A DNA stretch of 64,000 nt from Oscillospiraceae bacterium (GCA_016281125.1 JAEEIA010000002.1:20389-84388), one strand, 5' to 3'; positions 17,911 through 26,695 are shown, counted from the stretch's first letter. Translations and numbers: made by a program. The notes: generated by a model from the letters alone, not told the origin.

Positions 17911-18651
17911 ATGCAGCCGGAACAGAACGAGCTTTTCATCCGTGAAGTGCAGACCGACCGGACGCAGATCGGGGCAGACAGCTATCTGCGGAAGATCACG
18001 GCGCTTTCCGCGTCGGATACGCTGACCCTTACAAAGCCGGTCACGTTTTTTGCGGGAGAAAACGGCACCGGAAAGTCCACGCTGCTGGAGGCGATTGCGA
18101 TTGCTGCGGGGTTCAATCCCGAGGGCGGCTCCCGCAATTACAGCTTCTCGACCTGCGATTCGCATTCCGAGCTCTGCCGGGCGCTGCGCCTGGTCAGAGG
18201 GTGGCGGCGTCCGGAATGGGGATATTTCCTGCGCGCGGAGAGCTTTTATAATGTAGCGACCGCGGAAGAAATATACAGCAGAGGCCCCGGCGGGAACCCG
18301 CAGCATTATCATGAATGCTCCCACGGCGAGAGCTTTCTCAAGCTGATGCAGAACAATTTATCCCGGGACGGGCTGTTCCTGCTGGACGAGCCGGAGGCGG
18401 CGCTGTCCCCGCAGCGGCAGCTGACGCTTCTGCTGGAAATCGCGGAATGTGCTGCGGCGGGCTCTCAGTTTATCATTGCCACGCATTCGCCGATACTGCT
18501 CGGGCTGCCCGGGGCGGAAATCCTCAGCTTTGACGGCGGCGCAATCCGTCCGTGTACGTATGAGGATACGGAAAGCTATCAGATCACAAAGCTGTTCCTC
18601 AGCGACCGCGAAAGCCTGCTCCGGCGGTTAGGGGTATCTTCGGCGGACTGA
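17911..18651 (+). CDS. ABC/SMC-like AAA ATPase (AAA_21/AAA_15 type)
   Basis: 246 aa, soluble. Walker A is FFAGENGTGKSTLLEAI near residue 50, Walker B FLLDEPEAALS near 165, with a signature-like SHGESFL before it and the switch His in IATHSP near 195. Proteins of this stand-alone type resemble the ATPase heads of OLD/RecF-like proteins. Their role is generally unknown, and some act with nucleases or in defence; no partner gene is present here. GGAGG lies 8 nt before the ATG at 17911. Confidence 0.88.
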   Translation: MQPEQNELFIREVQTDRTQIGADSYLRKITALSASDTLTLTKPVTFFAGENGTGKSTLLEAIAIAAGFNPEGGSRNYSFSTCDSHSELCRALRLVRGWRRPEWGYFLRAESFYNVATAEEIYSRGPGGNPQHYHECSHGESFLKLMQNNLSRDGLFLLDEPEAALSPQRQLTLLLEIAECAAAGSQFIIATHSPILLGLPGAEILSFDGGAIRPCTYEDTESYQITKLFLSDRESLLRRLGVSSAD

Positions 18652-18693
18652 TCACGGGAACGCTGCTCCGGATACCTCTTTATAGTAAGCTAA

Positions 18694-18730
18694 GACCGGC
18701 TGTACCTTCTTATGGTACAGCCGGTCAGTT
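18694..18730 (+). terminator. Terminator after the AAA ATPase gene
   Basis: A 13-bp perfect stem (GACCGGCTGTACC with its complement) around a 7-nt loop, followed by AGTTTAT. Confidence 0.85.
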
Positions 18731-18787
18731 TATTGAGGGGACGCATCCCCGGATTCCTTTTTGTATCGTTACATATATTTCATAAAA

Positions 18788-18899
18788 ATGGGGTTCCAAA
18801 GGGTTACAACCCTTTGACAGGGCTTGGGTGAGTTTGCGGTGCAAACGCATAGCGAAGCGGGCGAGAGCCCCATTATGAATCCATCGGAGATACCGCTTT
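18788..18899 (+). repeat. Intergenic repeat family A, copy 2
   Basis: GGGGTTCCAAAGGG, a complementary CCCTTTG, GGGCTTGGGTG, an inserted GTTTGCGG...CGAAGCGG stretch, CCCCATTATGAATCCATCGGAGATACCG and TTTT. It ends exactly at the tgt stop. Confidence 0.85.
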
Positions 18900-20039
18900 T
18901 CACTCTCCGTTATACAGCTTTCCGAGCTGATCCGAATGTGCGGCGCGGAAATCCGCAAAGGTTCCCGCATCCAGATGATCCCGGATCTGCGTCATCAGAT
19001 TATTATAGAACCAGAGGTTATGCTGCACAGCCAGCCGTCCCGCGAGCTGCTCGCCCGCCTTGAACAGATGCCGGATATACGCGCGGGAGAAGTTTTTGCA
19101 GGTCGGGCACTGACAGCCCTCCTCAATCGGCCGCGGATCGGTCGCAAAGCACTGGTTCGTCAGATGCATGATGCCGCGCATCGTGAATACGGTCGCGTGC
19201 CGCGCATTGCGGGACGGCATCACGCAGTCAAACAGATCAATGCCGCGCGCAACGCCCTCGACGATATTCTGCGGCGTACCGACGCCCATGAGGTAACGGA
19301 TTTTGTGCTTCGGCATGTGCAGCTCCACATGCTCGATGATGTCATACATAATCTCCGTCGGCTCCCCGACAGCCAGCCCGCCGATCGCATAGCCGTCCAG
19401 ATCGAGCGCAGCGATTTCATCCATATGCCGTTCGCGGAGATCCGCATACGTGCATCCCTGATTGATGCCGAACAGCAGCTGGTGCGGGTTGATCGTCCCC
19501 TCCATGCGGTTCAGGCGATCCATCTCCTCCCGGCAGCGCTTGAGCCAGCGTGTCGTGCGGTCGCAGCTCTGCGCCGCATAACGGTACGGCGCAGGGTTCT
19601 CCACGCACTCGTCAAACGCCATGGCAATGGTCGAGCCGAGATTCGACTGAATGCGCATACTCTCCTCGGGGCCCATGAAAATCCGTCTGCCGTCCACATG
19701 GGACTGGAAGGTCACGCCCTCCTCCTTGATTTTCCGGAGCTTTGCCAGTGAGAATACCTGAAAGCCGCCGGAATCGGTCAGCGTCGGGCCGCGCCAGCCG
19801 GTAAAGCCCTGCAAGCCGCCCATCGTGCGGACAATGCCGTCACCGGGGCGCACATGCAGATGATAGGTATTGCACAGCATCACCTGACAGTTGACGGTTT
19901 CGAGGTCGCGTGCAGAGAGCGCGCCCTTGATCGCGCCTGCGGTTGCAACATTCATGAAGCAGGGCGTCTGGAAGTCGCCGTGAACGGTGCGGAATACGCC
20001 TCTGCGGGCGTTCTGCTCGGTTTTCAGCAGTTCATACAT
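18900..20039 (-). CDS. tgt: tRNA-guanine transglycosylase
   Basis: Exchanges guanine-34 of GUN-anticodon tRNAs for the queuosine precursor. The 379-aa protein has DSGGFQVFSL (catalytic/substrate Asp), GINQGCTYADLR, GYAIGGLAVGEP, MPSRNARHATVFT and the zinc site CQCPTCKNFSRAYIRHL, a canonical Tgt set. I place the start at MYELLKTEQN, with AAAGGAG 11 nt upstream; a further ATG eight codons earlier has a poorly spaced Shine-Dalgarno. It has its own promoter. Confidence 0.97.
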   Translation of the reverse strand: MYELLKTEQNARRGVFRTVHGDFQTPCFMNVATAGAIKGALSARDLETVNCQVMLCNTYHLHVRPGDGIVRTMGGLQGFTGWRGPTLTDSGGFQVFSLAKLRKIKEEGVTFQSHVDGRRIFMGPEESMRIQSNLGSTIAMAFDECVENPAPYRYAAQSCDRTTRWLKRCREEMDRLNRMEGTINPHQLLFGINQGCTYADLRERHMDEIAALDLDGYAIGGLAVGEPTEIMYDIIEHVELHMPKHKIRYLMGVGTPQNIVEGVARGIDLFDCVMPSRNARHATVFTMRGIMHLTNQCFATDPRPIEEGCQCPTCKNFSRAYIRHLFKAGEQLAGRLAVQHNLWFYNNLMTQIRDHLDAGTFADFRAAHSDQLGKLYNGE

Positions 20040-20073
20040 CTGTGATTTTGCTCCTTTTCGCATATTCCTTTAT

Positions 20074-20102
20074 ATCATAGCATAAAAGCATGGAAAATGC
20101 AA
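20074..20102 (-). promoter_or_regulatory. Promoter of tgt
   Basis: On the minus strand, TTGCAT, 17 nt, TATGAT, about 35 nt before the start. Confidence 0.7.
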
Positions 20103-20386
20103 GCGTTTTCATGCAGGGGGAGTAACCAATCGGGGAGATTTATATAAAGAGGTATCCGCTCCTCCGACAGATATCAGGCAGCAGCAGCAGGAAAACCGGC
20201 TCCTCCCGTATCAGTTTTCATATTGATTTCACATTCCGCACGTATTTCACCGGAATTTTCCTCATTTCTCTTATCTTGATTCCATATTTCATTCATTCCG
20301 TTTTCAAATAATTCCGTATAATAATACTTGTAAGCAACAAGCACAGCCGACAGTCAGAACGGCACAAACTGAAAGGACGGTTTCTT
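20103..20386 (+). other. Non-coding stretch upstream of the HtrA gene
   Basis: No gene is seen. A fragment reading AAAGAGGTATCCGCTC near 20147 resembles the tail of repeat family A inverted. A TATAAT at 20317-20322 is a plausible -10 for the protease gene, but no good -35 stands 17 nt before it. Confidence 0.45.
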
Positions 20387-21664
20387 ATGATGAATCAGAA
20401 CAACAAGAATCACAAAGGTCATTCTATTATGAAGGTTTCCGCTGCACTGGCGGCAATGCTGCTCGTATCAGGCACATCAATCGGCATGTACAAGCTGGTC
20501 GGGAATATCGGAACAGCGCCGGCTGAATCCAGCGTATCCGAAAACATTCAGGAAGCAGAAAGCAATTCCGAGGCACAAACGAAGAGCACGCCCGCAGTTC
20601 AGGCTACCAATATGAGCTGGGTGGAGATGGCCTCCGCCGCCGATGCGCTCACCATTCCGGAGATTGTCGAAAAGGCGATGCCGTCCGCAGTCGGCATCAG
20701 CGCAACCTTTACATATTCCGCACAAACCTCCGCTTCCAGCTACCGCAGCTTCGGATTCGGCGGAATGTATGAAAATGCACAGCCCGCAGAAGAGCAGGCA
20801 ACCGCGGCAGGCAGCGGCATCGTGATCAGCAGTGACGGCTACATCATCACCAATGCCCATGTGATCTACGATTCCGAAAGCCAGTACAAAATGGGCAAAG
20901 CGTCATCTGTCACGGTGGTCATGGGCGAGAATCACGATCAGGAATACGAAGCCGAAATAATCGGCTATGACATTCAGACAGACCTTGCCGTGCTGAAAAT
21001 CGACGCGGAAGGCCTGACGCCCGCTGAATTCGGCAACAGCGACGATCTGAAGGTCGGCGAGCTGGTCGTCGCAATCGGTAATCCGCTCGGATTCGAGCTT
21101 TACGGCACAACAACCTGCGGCATCGTATCTGCCAAGAACCGCGAGGTCGAGCTTGAGGACAAAACCATGAAGCTGATCCAGACGGATGCGGCGATCAATT
21201 CCGGAAATTCCGGCGGTATGCTGCTGAATTCCTACGGTCAGGTCATCGGCATCAACTCCCTGAAAATGAGTTCCTCCTACGGTGAGGCCAGTGTGGAAGG
21301 CCTCGGATTTGCCATTCCGATCAACGATGCAGCAGAAATCATCAAGTCCCTGATCAGTGACGGCTATGTGACCGGCAGACCGCAGCTCGGTATTACCGGC
21401 ACAACGATCACGGAAGAACAGGCAGAACGCTATCACATTCCGCAGGGCGTGTATGTTTACAGCATTTCGGAAAACAGCGTGTCCGGATTGCAGCAGGGTG
21501 ATGTGATCACTGCCGTCAACGGCACGGAGATCACCACAATGGAAGAACTGAACGCGCAGAAGAATCTGTATAAAGCCGGTGAAACCGTAACGCTCCGCAT
21601 CAGCCGCAGCGGCGAGAGCATGGACGTGCAGGTGACATTGCAGGAGAGCAGACAGGAGGAGTGA
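20387..21664 (+). CDS. HtrA/DegP-like membrane-anchored serine protease with PDZ domain
   Basis: Surface quality-control protease (S1C family). An N-terminal membrane anchor covers about residues 15-40, followed by a Glu/Ser/Ala linker. The trypsin-like domain carries the triad: His in YIITNAHVIYD, Asp in QTDLAVLKID and Ser in NSGNSGGMLLNS. A C-terminal PDZ domain follows (GVYVYSISENSVSGLQQGDVI). At 425 aa it is typical of single-PDZ Firmicutes HtrA. GAAAGGAC precedes the ATG. It is transcribed alone. Confidence 0.95.
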   Translation: MMNQNNKNHKGHSIMKVSAALAAMLLVSGTSIGMYKLVGNIGTAPAESSVSENIQEAESNSEAQTKSTPAVQATNMSWVEMASAADALTIPEIVEKAMPSAVGISATFTYSAQTSASSYRSFGFGGMYENAQPAEEQATAAGSGIVISSDGYIITNAHVIYDSESQYKMGKASSVTVVMGENHDQEYEAEIIGYDIQTDLAVLKIDAEGLTPAEFGNSDDLKVGELVVAIGNPLGFELYGTTTCGIVSAKNREVELEDKTMKLIQTDAAINSGNSGGMLLNSYGQVIGINSLKMSSSYGEASVEGLGFAIPINDAAEIIKSLISDGYVTGRPQLGITGTTITEEQAERYHIPQGVYVYSISENSVSGLQQGDVITAVNGTEITTMEELNAQKNLYKAGETVTLRISRSGESMDVQVTLQESRQEE

Positions 21665-21736
21665 GATTCCGATCCCATAACTGAACATCAGAAAAAGCAC
21701 CGTCTGACGGTAAGAGTGATACCAATATAGAAGTTT

Positions 21737-21772
21737 TGCCCCGAAGCATTTCAAATTGCTTCGGGGCATTGT
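21737..21772 (+). terminator. Terminator between the HtrA and flavodoxin genes
   Basis: A 12-bp perfect stem, TGCCCCGAAGCA with TGCTTCGGGGCA, then TTGTATT. Both flanking genes converge on it, so it may serve both. Confidence 0.7.
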
Positions 21773-21811
21773 ATTATCATATTTATACTGAGATAAATCA
21801 TAATTTGCTGA

Positions 21812-22336
21812 TTATATGTTATGGATTATTGAATCTAATTCGTTGAAATTTATAAAATCCACTTGCTTATTATAAGTTTCAATCATAGCCTGAACTTCGG
21901 CTGTTTTCTTTTCTTCAGGGAGTTTTATTGCTTTACGATATAATAAACTCATCATCGTTTTATGCTTAAAGTTCAGACGAGAATAGTCTATCCCACCTCT
22001 CAGATGAAAGATAACAGCATTATCATATACCTCTGCTGATAATTGCTTTTTTATTCCACTCCTTATAGTTTCTGTGTTTCCTTTGTCATTTGGATCTGCT
22101 AATCCAACGGTGACAACAATGATCTTTTTATCAGTAATGTTTTGTAAATTCCTAAATGTCTTTTTCATTCCAAGAACACCGCCGGCATATAATGCTCCGA
22201 TATAAATGATAGTTTCATAAGAATCAATATCCTTGATTTCTTCATATGATCTTATCTCACATTTAATTCTTTTTGCCAGTTCTGTTGCATATTGTTTTGC
22301 TGTTCCATACTGAGAACCATAAATAATAATCTTCAT
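21812..22336 (-). CDS. Flavodoxin-domain protein (HemG/Flavodoxin_5-like), probably acquired
   Basis: 174 aa. The FMN-phosphate loop is YGSQYGTAKQYATELAKRI at the N-terminus, and YIGALYAGGVLG is near residue 50, like the flavodoxin domain of HemG-type protoporphyrinogen oxidase. No heme genes are close, so electron transfer to an unknown partner is as likely. The gene is visibly A/T-rich, uses AAA, ATA and TTA codons much more than its neighbours, and is flanked by a strong hairpin and an inverted repeat. Transfer is inferred from that. Confidence 0.85.
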   Translation of the reverse strand: MKIIIYGSQYGTAKQYATELAKRIKCEIRSYEEIKDIDSYETIIYIGALYAGGVLGMKKTFRNLQNITDKKIIVVTVGLADPNDKGNTETIRSGIKKQLSAEVYDNAVIFHLRGGIDYSRLNFKHKTMMSLLYRKAIKLPEEKKTAEVQAMIETYNKQVDFINFNELDSIIHNI

Positions 22337-22375
22337 AAGAATTGCACCCTTAAAATCTGATTTATGTTAGTAAAA

Positions 22376-22404
22376 ATTATATCACGACTTTGCCGCTTTG
22401 TCAA
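22376..22404 (-). promoter_or_regulatory. Promoter of the flavodoxin gene
   Basis: On the minus strand, TTGACA, 17 nt, TATAAT, about 40 nt before the ATG. Confidence 0.8.
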
Positions 22405-22411
22405 TAGAAAC

Positions 22412-22450
22412 GCCATAGTACTTCTGACTGTATATCAGAAATACTATGGC
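22412..22450. repeat. 16-bp inverted repeat, origin unknown
   Basis: GCCATAGTACTTCTGA pairs with TCAGAAATACTATGGC (one mismatch) around CTGTATA. No T-run follows. It lies between the flavodoxin promoter and the TPP riboswitch and could mark the edge of an acquired segment. Confidence 0.65.
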
Positions 22451-22537
22451 TTAATACTTCTATATGAGCATCACGCTTACATCAGGCGGTGCTTGCTTTG
22501 TCATGTACAGCATCGTATGCAAATGCCGCAGCCGCTG

Positions 22538-22566
22538 TTGACAAAACGCCCTCCCCGTGATATAAT
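22538..22566 (+). promoter_or_regulatory. Promoter of the TPP riboswitch-thiT transcript
   Basis: TTGACA at 22538-22543, 17 nt, TATAAT at 22561-22566. Confidence 0.88.
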
Positions 22567-22579
22567 AGGGCTGTAAAAA

Positions 22580-22671
22580 AGCAGGGGGAGCTTGTAGAGC
22601 AGGCTGAGAGGGCGCGTCAACGTGCCGACCCGGAACCTGATGCGGATAATGCCGCCGGAGGGATCGCGGGA
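22580..22671 (+). promoter_or_regulatory. TPP (THI-element) riboswitch
   Basis: It contains the conserved GGGGGAGC, GGCTGAGAGGG, CGACCCGGAACCTGATGCGG, ATAATGCCG and GGAGGGA blocks in order. It sits in the leader of a thiamine transporter gene. Thiamine pyrophosphate should switch expression off through the following hairpin. Confidence 0.95.
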
Positions 22672-22681
22672 TCAGTACGCC

Positions 22682-22713
22682 GACCGGTTCCCTGGGAGCC
22701 GGCCTTTTCATTT
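22682..22713 (+). terminator. Expression-platform terminator of the TPP riboswitch
   Basis: The stem ACCGGTTCC/GGGAGCCGG is followed by CCTTTTCATTTTC. It lies 11 nt after the aptamer and 30 nt before the thiT start. Confidence 0.8.
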
Positions 22714-22742
22714 TCCCCGCCAATCAGAAAGGAAGTATCATT

Positions 22743-23387
22743 ATGAAGCAATCCCGCACCAAAATGATCGTGGAGGGTGCCATGCTGCTGGCGCTCGCAA
22801 TCGTGCTGAGCCTGATTACGCCGTTCCAGAAGATCCTGCCGTTCGGCGGCTCCATCACGCTGGTTTCCATGCTGCCGATCTGCATTTTCAGCATCAAGTA
22901 CGGCGTCGGCAAGGGGCTCGGCGTGTCGTTCCTGTTTGCCGTGTTCCAGTTCGCGCAGGGCACCATCAAGGACGGACTGTTCGGCTGGGGACTGACCCCC
23001 GGAATGCTGATTGCCTGCATTCTGCTCGATTATTTCCTTGCCTATACCGTGATCGGTCTTGCAGGATTCGCGCGGAAAAAGGGGCTGCCCGGCTGGATCA
23101 CCGGCACCGTCGTTGCACTGACGCTCCGGTTCCTCTGCCACTTCTTCAGCGGCGTGTACGTCTTTGCCTCGACCGGCAAAATCTGGGATAATCTGGATTT
23201 CGTCGCAGAGAACAAGTATATTTACAGCCTGATGTATAACGGCGCGTACATGCTCCCTGAAATCATCCTGACCGTGCTTGTGACCGTGATTCTGTTCAAG
23301 ATTCCGCAGGTGCGCAGACTGATGACCGGCGCCGGTGCGGTTTCCGGTGACGCTGCTAATGCTGAGGAGAGCAAGAGCGAGAAATAA
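22743..23387 (+). CDS. thiT: Thiamine-specific ECF transporter substrate-binding protein ThiT
   Basis: The S-component that binds thiamine and docks on the shared EcfAAT energising module, which is not in this window. 214 aa with six hydrophobic helices. Family features are EGAMLLALAIVLSLITPF, YGVGKGLGVSFLFAVFQF and GWGLTPGMLIACILLDYFLAY. Control by the TPP riboswitch directly upstream confirms the vitamin. A short Glu/Ser/Lys tail ends it. Confidence 0.95.
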   Translation: MKQSRTKMIVEGAMLLALAIVLSLITPFQKILPFGGSITLVSMLPICIFSIKYGVGKGLGVSFLFAVFQFAQGTIKDGLFGWGLTPGMLIACILLDYFLAYTVIGLAGFARKKGLPGWITGTVVALTLRFLCHFFSGVYVFASTGKIWDNLDFVAENKYIYSLMYNGAYMLPEIILTVLVTVILFKIPQVRRLMTGAGAVSGDAANAEESKSEK

Positions 23388-23410
23388 GCACGAGAACAGC
23401 CAAATCAAAA

Positions 23411-23442
23411 GAGCGCTTCCCGCGGGAGGCGCTCCTTTTTTA
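23411..23442 (+). terminator. Terminator of thiT
   Basis: GAGCGCTTCCCGCGGGAGGCGCTC, self-complementary, followed by CTTTTTT. Confidence 0.9.
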
Positions 23443-23455
23443 TACTGTATGCTCT

Positions 23456-23935
23456 TTAATACCGCATCGCCGCAATGGCCTGATACGCCCTGTACAGCGG
23501 AACCTCCTCGTCCGGGAGCGCCGCACTTTCGTGCAGCAGAACCCCGCCGACAGCAGCCATGGCGGAATCCGTCAGCACGATGTTCTTTCCGTTCGTCAGG
23601 GTGATCACCATCCGCATCCGCTGTTCCTTGAAGAAGCGCTTGCGCATTCTGATATACCGCTCTGTCCGGATATCGCTGATTTCGTCCACGGCGATTCGTC
23701 TTTTGCAGCATATCTGCCTGACCGTCACTGCACCGTTCTCCACGGCGATGACTGTCCGCACGGTCTGTTCCAGGATAAACAGCACGATTGTGATCAGCAT
23801 CAGGATGACGGAGCAGATCAGCCCGATCGTCATTTCCCGCACAATAAACACAAATGAGAGGGAACAAAAAAACAAAAAAACTGCAATGAGAATAATCACA
23901 GTGCTGATCTTTTCATGTCGGATTCTGAATGTCAT
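23456..23935 (-). CDS. Unknown small membrane protein with PH-like domain
   Basis: 159 aa. Two closely spaced transmembrane segments occupy about residues 12-60. They are followed by an about 90-residue soluble part with a beta-rich pattern (TVIAVENGAVTVRQICCKRR, EISDIRTERYI, MVITLTNGKNIVLTDS) that resembles bacterial PH-type membrane proteins. No defined role. The ATG giving MTFRIRHEK is chosen because GGGAGG lies 7 nt upstream. It stands downstream of citrate synthase on the same strand, 92 nt away, and may be cotranscribed. Confidence 0.7.
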   Translation of the reverse strand: MTFRIRHEKISTVIILIAVFLFFCSLSFVFIVREMTIGLICSVILMLITIVLFILEQTVRTVIAVENGAVTVRQICCKRRIAVDEISDIRTERYIRMRKRFFKEQRMRMVITLTNGKNIVLTDSAMAAVGGVLLHESAALPDEEVPLYRAYQAIAAMRY

Positions 23936-24027
23936 AAAGCGCCTCCCGTTTCTCTGACAAAGACCGGCAAAAACCGTCCGGCAGTCTGTCCTGTTTCCGC
24001 TGTAAGAATGCATGCGGTGTCAGCGCT

Positions 24028-25395
24028 TTATTCGCGTCCGGCAAGCGGGGTGTAGTCCTCCCATTCCTTGACGGCGCGGTAAGCCGGACGGATGATCTTG
24101 CTCGCACCGAGCAGCTCCTCCAGCCGGTGCGCCGACCAGCCCGCAATCCGCGCGACCGCAAAAATCGGCGTGAACAGCTCGTTCGGCAGGTTCAGCATGC
24201 GGTAAACCATGCCGGAATAGAAATCGACATTTGCACAGACGCCCTTATAAATCCGCCGCTCCTCCGCAATAATCTGCGGGGCAAGCCGCTCGACGGTTTC
24301 ATACAGCGCAAACTCGTCGGCGCAGTGCTTTTCGTCAGCCAGCTGCCGCGCATAGCTGTGCAGGATCGTCGCGCGCGGATCGCTCTGCGAATACACCGCA
24401 TGCCCCATGCCGTAAATCAGTCCGGCATGATCAAACGCATCCTTATGCAGCAGCTTCCGCAGATAATCCGAAACCTCCTCTTCGTCCTTCCAGTCGTGGA
24501 CGCGCTCCTTCATATCGTCGAACATCTGCACGACCTTGATATTCGCGCCGCCGTGCTTCGGGCCTTTCAGGGATCCGAGCGCCGCCGCCATGGTCGAATA
24601 GGTATCCGTGCCGGAGGACGAAACCACATGCACGGTAAACGTCGAGTTATTGCCGCCGCCGTGCTCTGCATGCAGCACCAGCGCAAGGTCAAGCAGCTTT
24701 GCTTCCAGCTGCGTGAATTTCTGATCGTTCCGGAGCAGGCTCAGCAGGTTTTCCGCTGCGGAGAGCTTCGGATCCGGCTGATGCAGAAACAGGCTCTTGT
24801 CGTTTTTATAGTAACGGAACGCCTGGTAGCCGTAGACCGCAATGGACGGGAACTGTGCAATCAGCTGAATGCACTGGCGCAGCACATTTGCAATGGAGGT
24901 ATCGTTCGGGTTGTGGTCATAGGAATACAGCGCAAGCACGCTCTTTGCAAGCGTATTCATCATGTCCTCGCTCGGCGACTTCATGATGACGTCACGCGTG
25001 AACGACGGCGGCAGCGTCCGGCAGTTCCGGAGCAGCGCGCTGAAATCTTCCAGCTGTTCTTTGCTCGGCAGCTCGCCGAACAGCAGCAGATAGACAGTTT
25101 CCTCGTAGCCGAAGCGGTTGTCGCTGACAAAGCCGTTGACAAGATCCTCGATATGATAGCCGCGGAACAGCAGCTGCCCCTTGCCGAGCTTGGTTTCACC
25201 GTTTTCCTCGGTACCGGGGATGATCTGGCTGACATTTGTCAGGCCGGCACAGACGCCCTTGCCGTTGATGTCACGCAGACCGCGCTTGACGTCATATTTT
25301 GTATAAAGCTCCGGGTCAATCCGATAGTTCTGCCGGCAAAGCTGTGAGAGCTCCTCAATTTTTGTCTGTGTGGTATAGCGGTTCCATTCGCCCAT
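24028..25395 (-). CDS. gltA: Citrate synthase
   Basis: Condenses oxaloacetate and acetyl-CoA. The 455-aa protein carries HAEHGGGNNSTFTVHVVSS (first active-site His region), GPKHGGANIKVV and GMGHAVYSQSDPRA (second His). It belongs to the long Clostridia form with an about 50-residue N-terminal extension. AAAGGAG precedes the chosen ATG (MGEWNR) by 9 nt. In strict anaerobes it usually feeds an incomplete TCA branch toward glutamate; no aconitase or IDH gene lies next to it. Confidence 0.96.
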   Translation of the reverse strand: MGEWNRYTTQTKIEELSQLCRQNYRIDPELYTKYDVKRGLRDINGKGVCAGLTNVSQIIPGTEENGETKLGKGQLLFRGYHIEDLVNGFVSDNRFGYEETVYLLLFGELPSKEQLEDFSALLRNCRTLPPSFTRDVIMKSPSEDMMNTLAKSVLALYSYDHNPNDTSIANVLRQCIQLIAQFPSIAVYGYQAFRYYKNDKSLFLHQPDPKLSAAENLLSLLRNDQKFTQLEAKLLDLALVLHAEHGGGNNSTFTVHVVSSSGTDTYSTMAAALGSLKGPKHGGANIKVVQMFDDMKERVHDWKDEEEVSDYLRKLLHKDAFDHAGLIYGMGHAVYSQSDPRATILHSYARQLADEKHCADEFALYETVERLAPQIIAEERRIYKGVCANVDFYSGMVYRMLNLPNELFTPIFAVARIAGWSAHRLEELLGASKIIRPAYRAVKEWEDYTPLAGRE

Positions 25396-25440
25396 GCTGG
25401 ATTCTCCTTTCTTCATGTGTTGTGCAATCTGTATAAATCA

Positions 25441-25472
25441 CGGCAGGCGTCAGAACAGGCGCCTGCCGGAAT
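25441..25472 (-). other. Hairpin in the citrate synthase leader
   Basis: CGGCAGGCG and CGCCTGCCG form a 9-bp stem in the 5' untranslated region, between promoter and start codon. It could be a transcript-stability or attenuation element; no T-run follows. Confidence 0.5.
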
Positions 25473-25506
25473 CCTCAGCGTATTATCACAGTAATACTTT
25501 ATTATC

Positions 25507-25535
25507 AGTATACCATATTCCGCGGAAAAAGTCAA
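25507..25535 (-). promoter_or_regulatory. Promoter of the citrate synthase gene
   Basis: On the minus strand, TTGACT, 17 nt, TATACT. Confidence 0.8.
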
Positions 25536-25599
25536 GCGCTCCGACCGGTTCCTGCACACAAAAAAAGTGATCCGGATTCTTTCCATGCTGCGCGGTTTG

Positions 25600-26268
25600 T
25601 CATTCCGCTGTCAGCTCTGCACGGAGAAAGAGGAGGAGCTTTTTCTCGCGGCGGGAAACCTGCACCTGCGTCATGCCCAGCGCCGCCGCCGTTTCGCTCT
25701 GTGTGCGCTCCTCCGCATACCGCAGATGAAGGAGCCTGCGGTCGCGTTCGGGCAGCAGCGCCAGCGCCTGCTCCAGCGCGATATGCTCCTGCAAGCGGTT
25801 TTCCGGCGACGGCACCGGCACGTCCAGCACAGCGTCGCCGTCCTCTGTGCTGCCGGTCAGCGAGAGCACCGGCTGCGACGCACAGAGCGCCTCCGCGGTT
25901 TCGGCCTCGGATATGCCGAGCGCGTCTGCAATCTGCCGGACGGTCGGCTCCGCACCGGATTTCTGCCGGAGCCGTTCGGCCTCCTGCGCTGCACGGCGGG
26001 AGAGCTCCTGCAAATGTCTGCCGATATGCACGGCGCCGCTCTCCCGGAACAGCCGCTTCATCTCCCCGAGAATCACCGGAACCGCATATGTCGAAAAGCA
26101 GACGCCGCGTCCCGGATCAAAGGCATTCGCCGCCTTGACCAGCCCGAGGCAGCCCGCAGAATACAGCTCCTCGTATTCGATGCCGCGCGCACGGAACCGG
26201 TTTGCACAGAGATGCACCAGTCCCAGATGCGCCTCCGCATCAACAGCCGGCTTCCGGATCTGTTCCAT
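25600..26268 (-). CDS. sigF: Sporulation sigma factor SigF
   Basis: Forespore-specific sigma-70 family factor. 222 aa. Region 2 is visible as YEELYSAGCLGLVKAANAFD and FSTYAVPVILGEMKRLFR; region 3 and region 4 follow with ERDRRLLHLRYAEERTQSETA and the helix-turn-helix around ALGMTQVQVSRREKK. Assignment to SigF rather than SigG rests on its place directly after spoIIAA and spoIIAB. The ATG overlaps the end of spoIIAB by 29 bp. Confidence 0.93.
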   Translation of the reverse strand: MEQIRKPAVDAEAHLGLVHLCANRFRARGIEYEELYSAGCLGLVKAANAFDPGRGVCFSTYAVPVILGEMKRLFRESGAVHIGRHLQELSRRAAQEAERLRQKSGAEPTVRQIADALGISEAETAEALCASQPVLSLTGSTEDGDAVLDVPVPSPENRLQEHIALEQALALLPERDRRLLHLRYAEERTQSETAAALGMTQVQVSRREKKLLLFLRAELTAE

Positions 26269-26695
26269 TCAGCAGCTTCTTTCGCATGGTGACGGTCGTG
26301 CCGCGCTCCGGCCTGCTTGTCACGGTCAGCTGATCGGTAAAGCTCTGCATCACCGTGAAGCCGAGCCCGGCGCGCTCCTCTGCCGGCGCGCTGGAATACA
26401 GCGGCGTCATAGCCTGTTCAATGTCCGCGATGCCGCATCCCCTGTCCGCGATGCGCACATAAATGACGCTGTCGGGCAGCAGGCGGACGGTCACTGTGAT
26501 GCTGCCGATGCCGGTATTGCGGTACGCATGGACGATGCAGTTTGTGACCGCCTCGGAAACCGCCGTCCGCAGATCGGCAAGCTGCTCCACGGTCGGATCC
26601 AGCTGCGCGGCGAATGCGCAGACCATGGTACGGGCAAAGCTCTCGTTTTCGGAGCGCGCGGGGAATGTACATTTCAGTTCATTGAGCGTATTCAT
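26240..26695 (-). CDS. spoIIAB: Anti-sigma F factor and SpoIIAA kinase SpoIIAB
   Basis: Binds and inhibits SigF and phosphorylates SpoIIAA. The 151-aa GHKL ATPase has the N-box EAVTNCIVHAYRN, the G1 box ADRGCGIAD and a conserved AGLGFTVMQSFTD. Its start overlaps spoIIAA by 17 bp, and GGAAAGGAG lies 7 nt before the ATG. The C-terminus extends a little past the usual end (LLNGTDPEAGC). Confidence 0.96.
   Translation of the reverse strand: MNTLNELKCTFPARSENESFARTMVCAFAAQLDPTVEQLADLRTAVSEAVTNCIVHAYRNTGIGSITVTVRLLPDSVIYVRIADRGCGIADIEQAMTPLYSSAPAEERAGLGFTVMQSFTDQLTVTSRPERGTTVTMRKKLLNGTDPEAGC

Noticed and set aside
17911..18651. Defence-island ATPase
   Set aside because: The AAA ATPase alone is suggestive of OLD-like systems, but neighbours are a tRNA and tgt, with no nuclease or toxin partner.
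22412..22450. Insertion-sequence end
   Set aside because: There is only one inverted repeat, with no transposase fragment or target-site duplication visible.
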